Source of the DNA: Paenibacillus piscarius
GTDB lineage: Bacteria; Bacillota; Bacilli; Paenibacillales; Paenibacillaceae
Assembly (NCBI RefSeq): GCF_022234545.1
Contig: NZ_JAIEUI010000006.1
Location: forward strand, 124,001 to 188,000
Direction: 5' to 3'
Length of the DNA: 64,000 nucleotides
Shown here: piece after piece, positions 33,982-43,063 of the stretch
How the letters are laid out: each line of letters opens with the position of its first letter
Numbering within the stretch: the first letter of the stretch is position 1
Position numbers and translations under genes: made by a program
The notes under the pieces: model-generated
What the model was told of the DNA's origin: nothing
Databases searched by the model: none
Seen by the model: the letters and a program-made list of their open reading frames with translations, nothing else

Positions 33982-35940
33982 CTACGCTGCACGCATCAGC
34001 TTGCGGACCACCTCGCGGCTGTACTTGCGCTTGGTGATGAAGAAGAAGCTGAGCTGGAACACGAAATAGATGGCGACTACAAATGTTGTGTTCTTCATGA
34101 ACTCCCCGACAATATCGGATCCGCTCATGACATGGGTAATCAGGTAAATGACACAGTAGCCGAGTATGGTACCGAGCAGCAGCGGAACGAAGAAGGTGAT
34201 GAGCAGCTCTGCCGAGACCACCGCGCGAATCTCCCGGTCACTGATTCCAATCTTGTACAGCTTGCGGAAGAAGACCGTAGCATTCCCGATTTCGGTATAC
34301 TGCTTGAAGTACAGCACCATGCCGCCTGCCACGAAGAACAGGACACCAATCAGCGAAGTTACGAACACGAACAGGGAATAGTTCTTCTTCAGCTCCTTGA
34401 AGGCATCCACCTTGGAGGCGACAGCGAACATCTGCCCGCTTCCATCCTTGTCTGCGGCCTTCAATGTATCCTTGAGCTTCTGCACCACCTCTTCGGTTCC
34501 TTTCCAGGCGGTGAAGTCAATGCCGTAATGGGTTCCGAAGGCCTCCGGATTGACCTTGGCCTCCATATTCTTGTAATCCTCATTGCTGACTATCACCCCC
34601 GAGCTTGTCGGGTAAGAGGCGGCTGTGGCGAACCAGTCACCATGATAGGAGGCCTTTACTTTATAGTCGAAGGTCGTCTTGCCGTCCGTGAATTGAATGG
34701 CCTCCCCCTCCTTGATCCCATGTGTCCCCGGCTCCCAGGCGGTAACGATGTTAAGGATCTCTCCGCTGGCAACCGTAACCTTCCCGCCGGTTAAGGCGTT
34801 GTACATATCCTGTGACACGATCGGCTTCGTCTTCAGGACATCGTATTTGTCCCCTTCCAGATTCATTCTCAGATTCAGGAAGCGCGTCTCCTTGACCGAC
34901 TTCAGCGGCTTGTCGGATGTCTTCAGCACTTGCTCCAGTTGTCCTTGCTCCAGCACATGGACCCCGGCCACCGAGATATACTCGGCATCATATTTATTGC
35001 GCTCCGCGATGCTCTCAGACAATTGCAGCAGCGAGAACGGTGAAGCGACCAGGAAGATGGTCATCCCGCTGAGGATACTCAGAATGAACATGATCCGCTT
35101 GTTCTGATTGAATTTGTGGTTGATTTCGGTGATGGACAGAATATGACGGTAGTAGAATTTCTTGTTCTTTAGGAAGGTAATTAAGGTGTTCCCAAGATGG
35201 GAGATCACCATGAAGATTCCGATGAAGCTCAGCAGAATGTAGGTGATAATCATGAAGGGATTGGTATTCAGGCTCTCGTGGTTAGCGATTACCACCAGGA
35301 AGATGATTGAGGCAACCACCAGCCCCACGCCGGTCATTCCCAGCTTCGTGTCGCTGGCCTTCGCCTGGTTATCCTGCTTGCGGGAATCCTTCATCAGATC
35401 GGCAATATCCAGCCTGCCGACCTTGACACTGGAGATCAGCTGCGATGCAGCAAAGATCACAGTGAAGACGACGGCCGTTACAATAAAGCTCGCAGCGCTC
35501 AGCGAATACGATACACCCTGCAGGTCCAGCAGGTTAATCGCGACATTCTGGAACAGCCTGGAGAAGATGGCTCCAGTGATAATGCCGGCAATCATGGAGG
35601 ACACACTGATGATCAGATTCTCCACCAGGATAATCCGCTGCAGATCATTCTTGTGCATCCCAAGTGACATGAAGATGGCGAATTCCTTGCTTCTCGCCTT
35701 GATGAACGAGGAATGCGCGTAGTTGATGAAGAATACGGAGAATAGGGTCAGCGCCGCCAGACTCAGCATCAGCACGATCTGGATTACATCCTCTGTTGCG
35801 CCTTCCCGTATGCTGTTATTGAACAGCAAGGCGGCGTAGAGGAAAAAGATGGTGATTGCGAAGGTGCTGCAGATGAAATAGGAGAAGAAATTGCGGACAT
35901 TGCGCTTGAAGTTCTTGATCGTCACGTCTCTAAAGGTCAT
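33982..35940 (-). CDS. BceB-type ABC transporter permease (FtsX-like)
   Basis: 652 aa from the ATG at 35940; an upstream frame lies within the ATPase gene. MTFRDVTIKNFKRNVRNFFSYF is a typical BceB beginning. About ten TM helices with two FtsX domains flank a large extracellular domain (about residues 330-530), where antimicrobial peptides are recognised. With the ATPase at 35930 it forms a Bce module that removes lipid II-targeting peptides and signals to the histidine kinase. Start overlaps the ATPase end by 11 bp. It ends the minus-strand operon. Likely self-resistance for the cluster product, or a general peptide-resistance system; the sequence cannot decide. Confidence 0.92.
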   Translation of the reverse strand: MTFRDVTIKNFKRNVRNFFSYFICSTFAITIFFLYAALLFNNSIREGATEDVIQIVLMLSLAALTLFSVFFINYAHSSFIKARSKEFAIFMSLGMHKNDLQRIILVENLIISVSSMIAGIITGAIFSRLFQNVAINLLDLQGVSYSLSAASFIVTAVVFTVIFAASQLISSVKVGRLDIADLMKDSRKQDNQAKASDTKLGMTGVGLVVASIIFLVVIANHESLNTNPFMIITYILLSFIGIFMVISHLGNTLITFLKNKKFYYRHILSITEINHKFNQNKRIMFILSILSGMTIFLVASPFSLLQLSESIAERNKYDAEYISVAGVHVLEQGQLEQVLKTSDKPLKSVKETRFLNLRMNLEGDKYDVLKTKPIVSQDMYNALTGGKVTVASGEILNIVTAWEPGTHGIKEGEAIQFTDGKTTFDYKVKASYHGDWFATAASYPTSSGVIVSNEDYKNMEAKVNPEAFGTHYGIDFTAWKGTEEVVQKLKDTLKAADKDGSGQMFAVASKVDAFKELKKNYSLFVFVTSLIGVLFFVAGGMVLYFKQYTEIGNATVFFRKLYKIGISDREIRAVVSAELLITFFVPLLLGTILGYCVIYLITHVMSGSDIVGEFMKNTTFVVAIYFVFQLSFFFITKRKYSREVVRKLMRAA

Positions 35941-36697
35941 TGCTTTCCCCTCCGATGACCGCCAGGCAGTCGAGGATCTGGTCGAAGAATTCCTTGCGGA
36001 CGCCGCTGCTGACAATCTCCATGCTGATCGCGCCGTCTTTAATGAAGATAATCTTCTTGCAGAAGCTTGCGGCGAAAGCGTCATGTGTCACCATCAGGAT
36101 GGTGCTGTCACGCTCCTGGTTCATTTTCTCAATACATTTCATCACCGCAGTAGACGATTTGGAATCCAGATTACCCGTAGGCTCATCGGCGAAAATAATA
36201 TCCGGATCATTAATCAGCGCCCGGCTGACCGCCACCCGCTGCTGCTGGCCGCCGGAGATGTTATAGGGGTATTTACCGGCGATCTCATCGATGCCCAGCA
36301 GCTTCATAATCTCCTCGCTCTTGTTCTCCATTTGCTCCTTATCCCGCTTATCCAGAATCATGGGCAGCATCACATTCTCTTTGAGGGTGAGGCTATCCAT
36401 CAGATTGAATTCCTGAAACACGAAGCCCAGATGCTGTCTGCGGAACAGCGCCATCTGATTCTTATCCATGGAGGTAATGTTCTGGCCCCCGATATAGACA
36501 TCGCCGTAGGTCGGCTTGCCGATTCCGCTGAGGATATTCAGCAAGGTGGTCTTGCCGCTGCCGGAGGGCCCCATAATGCCGATGAAATCCCCCTTCTCGA
36601 CATTAAAGCTGACGGAATCCAGGGCCACTGTTGAATGCTCGCCGTTCTGCACGCCATAGACCTTCTTAACCTCTTTAACTTCCAGTACTACGCTCAC
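35930..36697 (-). CDS. BceA-type ABC transporter ATPase
   Basis: 255 aa from a GTG at 36697 with GGGAGATG 5 nt upstream. Walker A GPSGSGKTT, signature SGGQQQRVAVSRAL, Walker B DIIFADEPTGNLDS and H-loop MVTHD are all intact. Macrolide-exporter/Bce subfamily. It powers the 33982-35940 permease. Confidence 0.93.
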   Translation of the reverse strand: MSVVLEVKEVKKVYGVQNGEHSTVALDSVSFNVEKGDFIGIMGPSGSGKTTLLNILSGIGKPTYGDVYIGGQNITSMDKNQMALFRRQHLGFVFQEFNLMDSLTLKENVMLPMILDKRDKEQMENKSEEIMKLLGIDEIAGKYPYNISGGQQQRVAVSRALINDPDIIFADEPTGNLDSKSSTAVMKCIEKMNQERDSTILMVTHDAFAASFCKKIIFIKDGAISMEIVSSGVRKEFFDQILDCLAVIGGESNDL

Positions 36698-36732
36698 AGC
36701 TTCATCTCCCACTAATCATGTAGTGAATTCAA

Positions 36733-36761
36733 ATTCCTGTCTATGCTTACATTGTAGTCAA
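36733..36761 (-). promoter_or_regulatory. Candidate promoter of the BceAB-like genes
   Basis: In the 87-bp gap between the kinase gene and the ATPase gene the minus strand reads TTGACT (36756-36761), a 17-nt spacer and a weak AGGAAT. A small palindrome-like CTACAATGTAAG directly overlaps the -35 side and could be a response-regulator site. Such a separately regulated promoter ahead of the transporter genes is usual for Bce modules. Confidence 0.4.
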
Positions 36762-36784
36762 CACCGGATTCGCTATCCATCCAT

Positions 36785-37816
36785 TTAGGTTACACTGTCT
36801 TTCATTTTTGAAAGGTAAGCAATCTGCACCTCGGTACCCCTTCCCACTTCGGAGGTAATGGTCAGGCGGTGGCCCAGCTTCCTGGCGATTTCCGAGCAGA
36901 CATACAGGCCGATTCCGGTAGCCTGGTGGTGGGAACGGCCGTTTTTACCGGTAAAAAAGGGCTGGAAGACCCGCTGCAGATCAACAGGCTCGATGCCGAT
37001 CCCTTCGTCCCGGATGGACAACACCACCTGATCGCCCTGCTGCTGTACACGAAAGTGAATCGACTTGGCGGCTTCGCCCGAATCGGAATATTTGATCGCA
37101 TTAGAGATGATCTGGTCCAGCATCGCCGTGTTCCATTTGCTGTCAGTCATGACCATAATGCGCTCCTCGTCACACTCGATCACCGGATAGACATTGTTGT
37201 AGATGTACTGGTTGCGTTTGCTGTTGATCAAGCTTCTGAGCGAATCCAGCAGATTCACCTGCTCGGGGTTGTAATCCCGGGTGAAATGCTCCAGGCGGAA
37301 GAACTTCAGCATCTGGTTCAGCATACTGAGAATTTTGTCCTTCTCTTCCTCAATGTGCTGAAGGGCCAAGGCATGGCCGGTAGGATTCAATTTGTAATTC
37401 TGCAGAATCAGGTCAACGACCGACAGGGGGGTCTTCAGATTATGTATCCACTGGGAGATGAACTTATGGGTATTGTCGGCCCGGGCTTTGACCTCGTAGA
37501 GCTGATCCTGATAGCTGTGGTGAATCTGCTGGATTAATTGAATCACTGCCTGCTGCTCGGCTGAGTAGCTTTTCTCATCGATCTCGATATTCTCGGTCAG
37601 CCGCTGAATTTCCCGGTTCGTAGAGACATATCTGATGAACCGGAAGCCCATGAATATGACGAATACATATACATAAATGCTGAGCAGATACAGGAGCTGG
37701 ATATGACTGCTGATGGCGAAATAGCAATAGAGGCTTACCAGCATATGGCTCAGAAAATAGACACAGGCGAACGGCAGTTGATCACGCGCGAAATCCCGGA
37801 ACAGCTTGATGCTCAA
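36785..37816 (-). CDS. BceS-type intramembrane-sensing histidine kinase
   Basis: 343 aa from a TTG start that overlaps the response-regulator stop. Two N-terminal TM helices (about 14-34 and 40-60) are joined by only a few residues, so it has no extracellular sensor. The H-box FISQWIHNLKTPLSV carries His125, and N/G boxes NAIKYS, DEGIGI and GIGLYV form the ATPase domain. Such kinases sense through their partner ABC transporter. Confidence 0.92.
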   Translation of the reverse strand: MSIKLFRDFARDQLPFACVYFLSHMLVSLYCYFAISSHIQLLYLLSIYVYVFVIFMGFRFIRYVSTNREIQRLTENIEIDEKSYSAEQQAVIQLIQQIHHSYQDQLYEVKARADNTHKFISQWIHNLKTPLSVVDLILQNYKLNPTGHALALQHIEEEKDKILSMLNQMLKFFRLEHFTRDYNPEQVNLLDSLRSLINSKRNQYIYNNVYPVIECDEERIMVMTDSKWNTAMLDQIISNAIKYSDSGEAAKSIHFRVQQQGDQVVLSIRDEGIGIEPVDLQRVFQPFFTGKNGRSHHQATGIGLYVCSEIARKLGHRLTITSEVGRGTEVQIAYLSKMKDSVT

Positions 37817-38517
37817 GGGCGGGTCCCTCCGATCATAGCCGAATCGAAGATATAACCCACGCCCCGCTTAACGCGGATGACATCCTGAAAGCCCAGGCTT
37901 GCCAGTTTGCTTTTGACCCGGGTGACGTTAACGGTCAGCGTATTATCCACCACGAAATGCACATCATCCCACAGCTCCTCCAGCAGCTCTTCCCGGGTGA
38001 CAATCGTATCCTTCTGCTCCATCAGCTTCTTCAGCAGCTTGTACTCATTCTTGCTCAGCTCCTCCACCGCTCCATTGCAGGAAATGCTGAAATTGCGGTC
38101 ATCGAGATGAATGGGCAGCGGCTCGGGCTGAGGCTCAGGCTTGCCCGCATATTCCCCGTAATTGCGGCGGAGAATGGCCATAATCTTGGCCAGCAGCACC
38201 TGAATATTCAGCGGCTTAACGATATAATCATCAGCGCCCAGCTCCATGCTGAGCACCTGGCTGGACTCCTCATCCCTGGCGGAGATGATAATGATCGGCA
38301 CGGTTGTTTTGCGGCGGAAGACCCGGCAGTAATAGAACCCGTCATAATAAGGCAGATTCAGGTCCAGCAGCACCAGCTGCGGCGCTTCCTGGTCGAAGAT
38401 TCTCTCCACCTGCTGAAAATCGGCGACCTCCACCACCTCATAGCTGTATTTGCGCAGAATATCGGTCATCAGGGTTCTGATTTTGACATCGTCTTCGACG
38501 ATCATAATTTTGAACAA
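37813..38517 (-). CDS. BceR-type OmpR-family response regulator
   Basis: 234 aa assuming the TTG at 38517, which has AGAGGTG 6 nt upstream and gives the usual MFKIMIVEDD start; a GTG at 38526 is possible. Phospho-acceptor Asp52 lies in LVLLDLNLPYYDG, and a winged-helix domain follows (about 140-230; EELLEELWDDVHFVVDNTLTVNVTRVKSKL). It should control the BceAB-like genes. Only 46 bp separate it from the ACP gene at 38564, so read-through from the biosynthetic operon is likely. Confidence 0.92.
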   Translation of the reverse strand: MFKIMIVEDDVKIRTLMTDILRKYSYEVVEVADFQQVERIFDQEAPQLVLLDLNLPYYDGFYYCRVFRRKTTVPIIIISARDEESSQVLSMELGADDYIVKPLNIQVLLAKIMAILRRNYGEYAGKPEPQPEPLPIHLDDRNFSISCNGAVEELSKNEYKLLKKLMEQKDTIVTREELLEELWDDVHFVVDNTLTVNVTRVKSKLASLGFQDVIRVKRGVGYIFDSAMIGGTRP

Positions 38518-38563
38518 TTCGCTCACCTCTAAGCAGCCCGCTGTCGCTCTGAGACCTTGCCAG

Positions 38564-38812
38564 TTATGAAGCCTCCGCCAGCTTAGAACCAATGAAACCG
38601 GTAATCGTGGCTATGCTTGCGAAGTGGTCATGGATCAGTTCCTCGGGCAGAATAATGATCTTGAATTCCCGCTCCAGTCTGTCAACCAGGTCGAGCAGAC
38701 CCAGGGAGGTCAGCAGCCGGGACTCGAAAATACCGGTGTCCGGGCACAGCTCCCCAGCCGGAACGCGGGTTAGACCCGCTACAATCATTGTAACTTGTTC
38801 AGTGATTTTCAT
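38564..38812 (-). CDS. Stand-alone acyl/peptidyl carrier protein
   Basis: 82 aa, predicted four-helix carrier. The phosphopantetheine site is Ser36 in SRLLTSLGLLDLVDRLEREF, a T-S-L variant of D-S-L reminiscent of D-alanyl and amino-acyl carriers. Translationally coupled (ATGA) to the HemN-like gene upstream and last biosynthetic gene of the long minus-strand operon. It may carry the substrate of the radical SAM enzyme or receive the acyl group released by the NRPS-type protein. Confidence 0.8.
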   Translation of the reverse strand: MKITEQVTMIVAGLTRVPAGELCPDTGIFESRLLTSLGLLDLVDRLEREFKIIILPEELIHDHFASIATITGFIGSKLAEAS

Positions 38813-40179
38813 ATACTATTTTCTCCAATACTGGTGGATTTGTAATAAGGATCAAATACATGGGCAACTGCCCGGATGAAGTAAGTACCGCTGGTCGTGA
38901 CTTGAATCCGCGGAGAATCCACGCCCTCCAGAAGCCCATCCTTCTCCATACTGCGCAGCACAGGCAGTTCCTGCCGGAAATAGGTATCAAATTCTACGCC
39001 GAAGCTGTCCTTCAGCGCCTGCTTATCAATGGGTGTGCCGCCCAGCAGCTGCTTCAGAATGATCTCTGCACGAATCGCATCATCCTCCGACCACGAATGG
39101 GTTGTCCCCTGCTCCACCGGAAGCCTGCCCTCATCCAGTGCAGCACGGTAACGGTCCATTGCCTGGACATTCTTGTAATAGAGTCTGCCGGTTCGGCTGA
39201 CCGCCGATTTGCCGAGTCCCACAAGCTCCGGACTGCCGGTCTCGGAGGACCCCATGAAATCTCTTACGACATGCACTCCGGGATGCCGTTCACGCCCGTT
39301 GTTGCGGATGAAGGTGTCACTGCCCATCTCGGTATAGTCGCTGGACAAGATCTCGCGGGCCAGCGCGAAGAGGCGGGAGACAATATAGGAGTTCGGCAGG
39401 CTGAGCAGCGGGATTTTGCGTTGCAGCGGATAGATGGCCGGATAGTGGGCGTAGGGAAAAGCGACGATTTTGTCAGGAGCAATCTTCACAATCTCCTTCA
39501 GGGTACGTTCAAATTCCCCAAGTCCCTGATAAGGCAGACCGTAGCACAGATCTACATTCACAGTGAAGCCCAGGCTGCGGGCCAATCCAATCGTCTCCCG
39601 CGCGGCCTCCACATCGCATTCCCGATGGATCGCCTTCAACACCCGGGTGTCGAAATCCTGAATACCGAAGCTGATATAGTTGAAGCCCAGCGCCTTCAGC
39701 AGAAGCAGCTTCGCTTCCGTCACGATATGCTTATCCGGGTATGCCTCCAGCTTCATTCTGCCGTTGTCTTCCAGCTCTACATACTGCTTCAGGCTTACGG
39801 CAAGCCGCTCGATCTGCCGTTCATTCAGGTAGGCCGGGGTTCCCCCGCCCCAGTGGATATTCGCGGATTTCAATCTCCGGCTGCGGCCGGAGAGCTTAAG
39901 AGCCAGCTCCTGCTCCAGAGCGGAGATATAGCGGTCTTTGTCTTCCTCATTGCCGCCCAGCACCCGGTCACAGCAGCAGTAGTAACAGACGGACCGGCAG
40001 AACGGCACATGCACATAGACCTGCGCTGCTGCAAGCTGTTGAAGCTGAAGCGAGATGGCTGCTTCGTCCGCAGGCTGCCGCCAGTGGCTGTCCACCGGAT
40101 AGCTCAGATACATGGGCAGGTTGTATTCATTGTACTTCTGCGACAGATAATGCAGTTGATGCTCCATAAGCTGATTCAT
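38809..40179 (-). CDS. HemN-like radical SAM enzyme
   Basis: 456 aa from the ATG at 40179 (GGAGGG 9 nt upstream, ATGA overlap with the NRPS stop). The iron-sulfur motif C61-x3-C65-x2-C68-x-C70 in PFCRSVCYYCCC has all four cysteines of coproporphyrinogen III dehydrogenase HemN, and the N-terminus (YLSQKYNEYNLPMYLSYP) also matches HemN. GGGTP and the C-terminal HemN domain are present. HemN oxidatively decarboxylates propionate side chains on a porphyrinogen; HemN-like enzymes in natural-product clusters also methylate or cyclopropanate. Its operon position makes a pathway-specific reaction likely, possibly on a pyrrole or a carboxyalkyl branch. Confidence 0.88.
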   Translation of the reverse strand: MNQLMEHQLHYLSQKYNEYNLPMYLSYPVDSHWRQPADEAAISLQLQQLAAAQVYVHVPFCRSVCYYCCCDRVLGGNEEDKDRYISALEQELALKLSGRSRRLKSANIHWGGGTPAYLNERQIERLAVSLKQYVELEDNGRMKLEAYPDKHIVTEAKLLLLKALGFNYISFGIQDFDTRVLKAIHRECDVEAARETIGLARSLGFTVNVDLCYGLPYQGLGEFERTLKEIVKIAPDKIVAFPYAHYPAIYPLQRKIPLLSLPNSYIVSRLFALAREILSSDYTEMGSDTFIRNNGRERHPGVHVVRDFMGSSETGSPELVGLGKSAVSRTGRLYYKNVQAMDRYRAALDEGRLPVEQGTTHSWSEDDAIRAEIILKQLLGGTPIDKQALKDSFGVEFDTYFRQELPVLRSMEKDGLLEGVDSPRIQVTTSGTYFIRAVAHVFDPYYKSTSIGENSI

Positions 40180-43058
40180 GGCCAAGCTCCCTCCTTGCCC
40201 TCAATCACCGGGCTGCACATCAATGCGATAAGCTCCTGCTCGTTGCTGTGGATCTCTTCCAGCAGCCGGCCATGGATTGTCCGCCAGCCGGCCGGCAGCG
40301 GGACTCCCCTGCTCCACCGGATCAGGTCACTGCGGATATCCAGCCAGGCAGCGATAATCTTGGCGTATCTCTCTGCTGCGGCCGGCTGCTCCGGCAGAAT
40401 AGCCTTCAGCCGGTACTGTTCGGCCCGCTTGGCATCGATGACAGTGTTAAACGCTGCAATCAGCTTCATCGAGTACTGTTCTGCGGGGAGCGAACGCATG
40501 GAAGTATAACCGTCTCTGAAGCGGGTTAAGGCCAGCAGCCCCTCTGCAGCAGCTTCCCGCCGGTTCCGGTACAGGCTGTGAAGCTGATTAATAGGTGACA
40601 CTCTTTCACCGGTGTAGGACGGCTGAATCACCGGGAACTCCATCAACGTGTACGTCTGCTCCGGCATGAGATGCTCCCGGTATCCCTGCCAGCAGTTCAG
40701 CAAATCCTCTGCCGCTATCGGCCGTTCCTTATAGTTCAAGGCATCCTTATGGCTGTGCTCCAGCACGGTGAACTGGTCCGCTGCTTCGCTATAGCCGCAG
40801 ACGAGCAATGTATGTGCGAGATGCTTTTTCCTGTAAGTATCTCTGCGGCCCGGCGCATAGTAGGTATCCACCCACACAATGTACAGGCTCTGCCGGGCCA
40901 ATCCGGCGGTCAGTCTCTGCTTCAATCCTTCACTGGACGGCGGGGCCTCGTAGCGGACCGTCAGCCGCAGCTGCTCCAGAATGGCCTCCGTTGCTGCGGA
41001 TTCCATACATGCCGCTGAGAGGGACGGTTGTGCCGCCTCCTCCAGGCAGTAGACAAACATATCACTGCAGAGGAATGTATTCAGCTCCCGGCCGAAGACC
41101 TTCAATACGGGAAATAGGGAGTTATACAGACAGCTTTTGTAATAGAGGTCGTTAAAAGGCTGCGGCCGGCTGGAGTCCTCCGGGGTGCCGGGGGACGGAG
41201 CGCGGTTAAGCGCCGGGGCACCGCTTTCCTTTGGGACACTGGCGGCTCCCGTCAGCCCCGCCTCTGCGAGAGCGGCCTGTTCACTGATTGTTGAGCGGCC
41301 CACCAGTTCCTCGTAGGACAACCGGATGCCTCTTCGGAGAAGCTCGCTCTGCAGTGCCACAGCTTCAATCGAGCTGCCGCCAATCTCATAGAAATCATGG
41401 TGAAGGCCGATCTCCTTCAGCTCCAGTACGGCCTCCCAGGCCCTGGCAATGGCCTGCTGTACGGGCGTGGTACAAGGAATGAAGGCCGTGTCTGCAAGCA
41501 GGTTATGCAAGGAGCCCTCCGGCAGCTGCTTGTAATCCACCTTACCGTTGGCGTTGAGCGGAAGCTGCTCCAGCCGGATGAACATGGACGGAATCATGTA
41601 CGCAGGTAAATGTTCTGCCAGATGCTGCTTCAGCCCGGCAAGCGAAACGGGCTGCCTTACCGTCAGACAGGCGCACAGATACTTCTCCCCAGAGCTGTGG
41701 CTTCTGGCCAACACGGCAGCATCCCGTATTCCCGGATACTCCAGCAGCCGTTTCTCTACCTCCTTCGTCTCCACCCGGAAGCCGCGGATCTTAACCTGGT
41801 TGTCGCGCCGTCCCAGAAATTCGATATTTCCGTCGGGCTTCATCCGGCCCAGATCGCCAGTTCTGTACATCCGGCCATCCGCAGAGGGGCAGAAGGGGTC
41901 AGGCATGAAGGCCTGCGATGTCTTAATCGGGTCGTTAATATATCCGCGCGCCACGCCGATACCGCCGATATACAGCTCTCCCGTCTCACCGGCTGCAACC
42001 GGCCTTAAGCTATCATCAAGAATGTACCACCTGTTCTGCCCGATCGCTCTCCCGTAAGGAATGCTGGTCCAGTCCGTGCCGATCTCCTCTACCGGATAAA
42101 AGATGGACCACACCGCTGCTTCTGTAGCCCCGCCGAGCGCAGTCAGCTTCGCCCGGGGGAACGGGCGGTAGCAGGTGAGCGCCAGCTCCAGCGGAATCCA
42201 GTCACCGCTAAGGAAGACATGCCTTAGCTCCAGCTGGGCGTACTCCGGCTGGTGCTCCTCCAGATGCCGGATCAGTGCATGGAACGTTGTCGGAACGGAG
42301 TTCCAGAAGGTGATCCGCTGCTCGCAGAGCAGCCTTGACAGACTGCCCGGGTCGGTAATCTGCGGCTGCGGGCATAACACAACCGTGCCTCCGGCTGCCA
42401 GCAGTCCGAAGATATCATACACAGACAGGTCGAAGCATACTGACGTAACACATAACCCCCGGTCCCGGCTGGACAGCTTCAGCCTCCGGTTCACCCAGCG
42501 GACCAGGTTCACCGCTGAACGGTGCTCGATCATCACTCCTTTGGGCAAGCCTGTAGAGCCTGAAGTATACATGATATAGGCCAAGTCCCTGCCTTGAACG
42601 GAGACCTGAGGATTATCCTCGGAATAGGAAGCGGAGCCGCCTTCCGTTCCGGCAGGCCCCAGGCGGATCTGAACCGGCACAGCCAGCACTTCCCCGTCCT
42701 CACAGACCACGGCAGCGGACCCGGAATGGTGCAGAATATAGTTTTGGCGGCTGACCGGATAGGCGGGATCAACCGGCACGTAGGCGGCGCCGCTTTTTAA
42801 CACAGCCAACAGGGCGATAATTAGATTCACATTCCGGTTCACAATGACACCGACATGATCATTCGGCCGGATGCCCCGGGCGGCCAGCTCATGCGCCAGA
42901 CGGTTGGCGCGCCGGTTCAGCTCCCCGTAGCTGAGAGACTCCCCTGCGGCAAGGAGCGCGGGATGCTCCGGCTGCAGAGCCGCCCGGGCTTCGAAACACC
43001 CGTGCAGCGTAGCTGCAGATGAGACAGTCCGCCTGGAGCCGGACTTGGCCCAAGTCAT
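40176..43058 (-). CDS. NRPS-type protein: A (Cys-like code)-PCP with C-terminal cysteine-transferase-like domain
   Basis: 960 aa from the ATG at 43058 (AGAGGTGA upstream). Residues 1-505 are an adenylation domain (A3 YTSGSTGLPKGV, A7 YRTGDLG, A10 NANGKVDYK). The specificity residues read as D-L-Y-N-F-S-L-V-W, close to cysteine codes (DLYNLSLIW). A PCP follows (Ser in EIGGSSIEAV, about 570). The last 320 residues are not condensation or thioesterase: Cys in YYKSCLYNSLFPVLKVFG and His in LAHTLLVCGY fit a papain-like fold as in BtrH/C39-type acyltransferases. It may pass cysteinyl or an assembled acyl to an amine. No C domain is present. Confidence 0.8.
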   Translation of the reverse strand: MTWAKSGSRRTVSSAATLHGCFEARAALQPEHPALLAAGESLSYGELNRRANRLAHELAARGIRPNDHVGVIVNRNVNLIIALLAVLKSGAAYVPVDPAYPVSRQNYILHHSGSAAVVCEDGEVLAVPVQIRLGPAGTEGGSASYSEDNPQVSVQGRDLAYIMYTSGSTGLPKGVMIEHRSAVNLVRWVNRRLKLSSRDRGLCVTSVCFDLSVYDIFGLLAAGGTVVLCPQPQITDPGSLSRLLCEQRITFWNSVPTTFHALIRHLEEHQPEYAQLELRHVFLSGDWIPLELALTCYRPFPRAKLTALGGATEAAVWSIFYPVEEIGTDWTSIPYGRAIGQNRWYILDDSLRPVAAGETGELYIGGIGVARGYINDPIKTSQAFMPDPFCPSADGRMYRTGDLGRMKPDGNIEFLGRRDNQVKIRGFRVETKEVEKRLLEYPGIRDAAVLARSHSSGEKYLCACLTVRQPVSLAGLKQHLAEHLPAYMIPSMFIRLEQLPLNANGKVDYKQLPEGSLHNLLADTAFIPCTTPVQQAIARAWEAVLELKEIGLHHDFYEIGGSSIEAVALQSELLRRGIRLSYEELVGRSTISEQAALAEAGLTGAASVPKESGAPALNRAPSPGTPEDSSRPQPFNDLYYKSCLYNSLFPVLKVFGRELNTFLCSDMFVYCLEEAAQPSLSAACMESAATEAILEQLRLTVRYEAPPSSEGLKQRLTAGLARQSLYIVWVDTYYAPGRRDTYRKKHLAHTLLVCGYSEAADQFTVLEHSHKDALNYKERPIAAEDLLNCWQGYREHLMPEQTYTLMEFPVIQPSYTGERVSPINQLHSLYRNRREAAAEGLLALTRFRDGYTSMRSLPAEQYSMKLIAAFNTVIDAKRAEQYRLKAILPEQPAAAERYAKIIAAWLDIRSDLIRWSRGVPLPAGWRTIHGRLLEEIHSNEQELIALMCSPVIEGKEGAWP

Positions 43059-43063
43059 ACTGT

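Noticed and set aside
38860..40509. 549-codon plus-strand frame
   Set aside because: Antisense to the HemN-like and NRPS-type genes, which carry complete catalytic motifs; no domain recognised.
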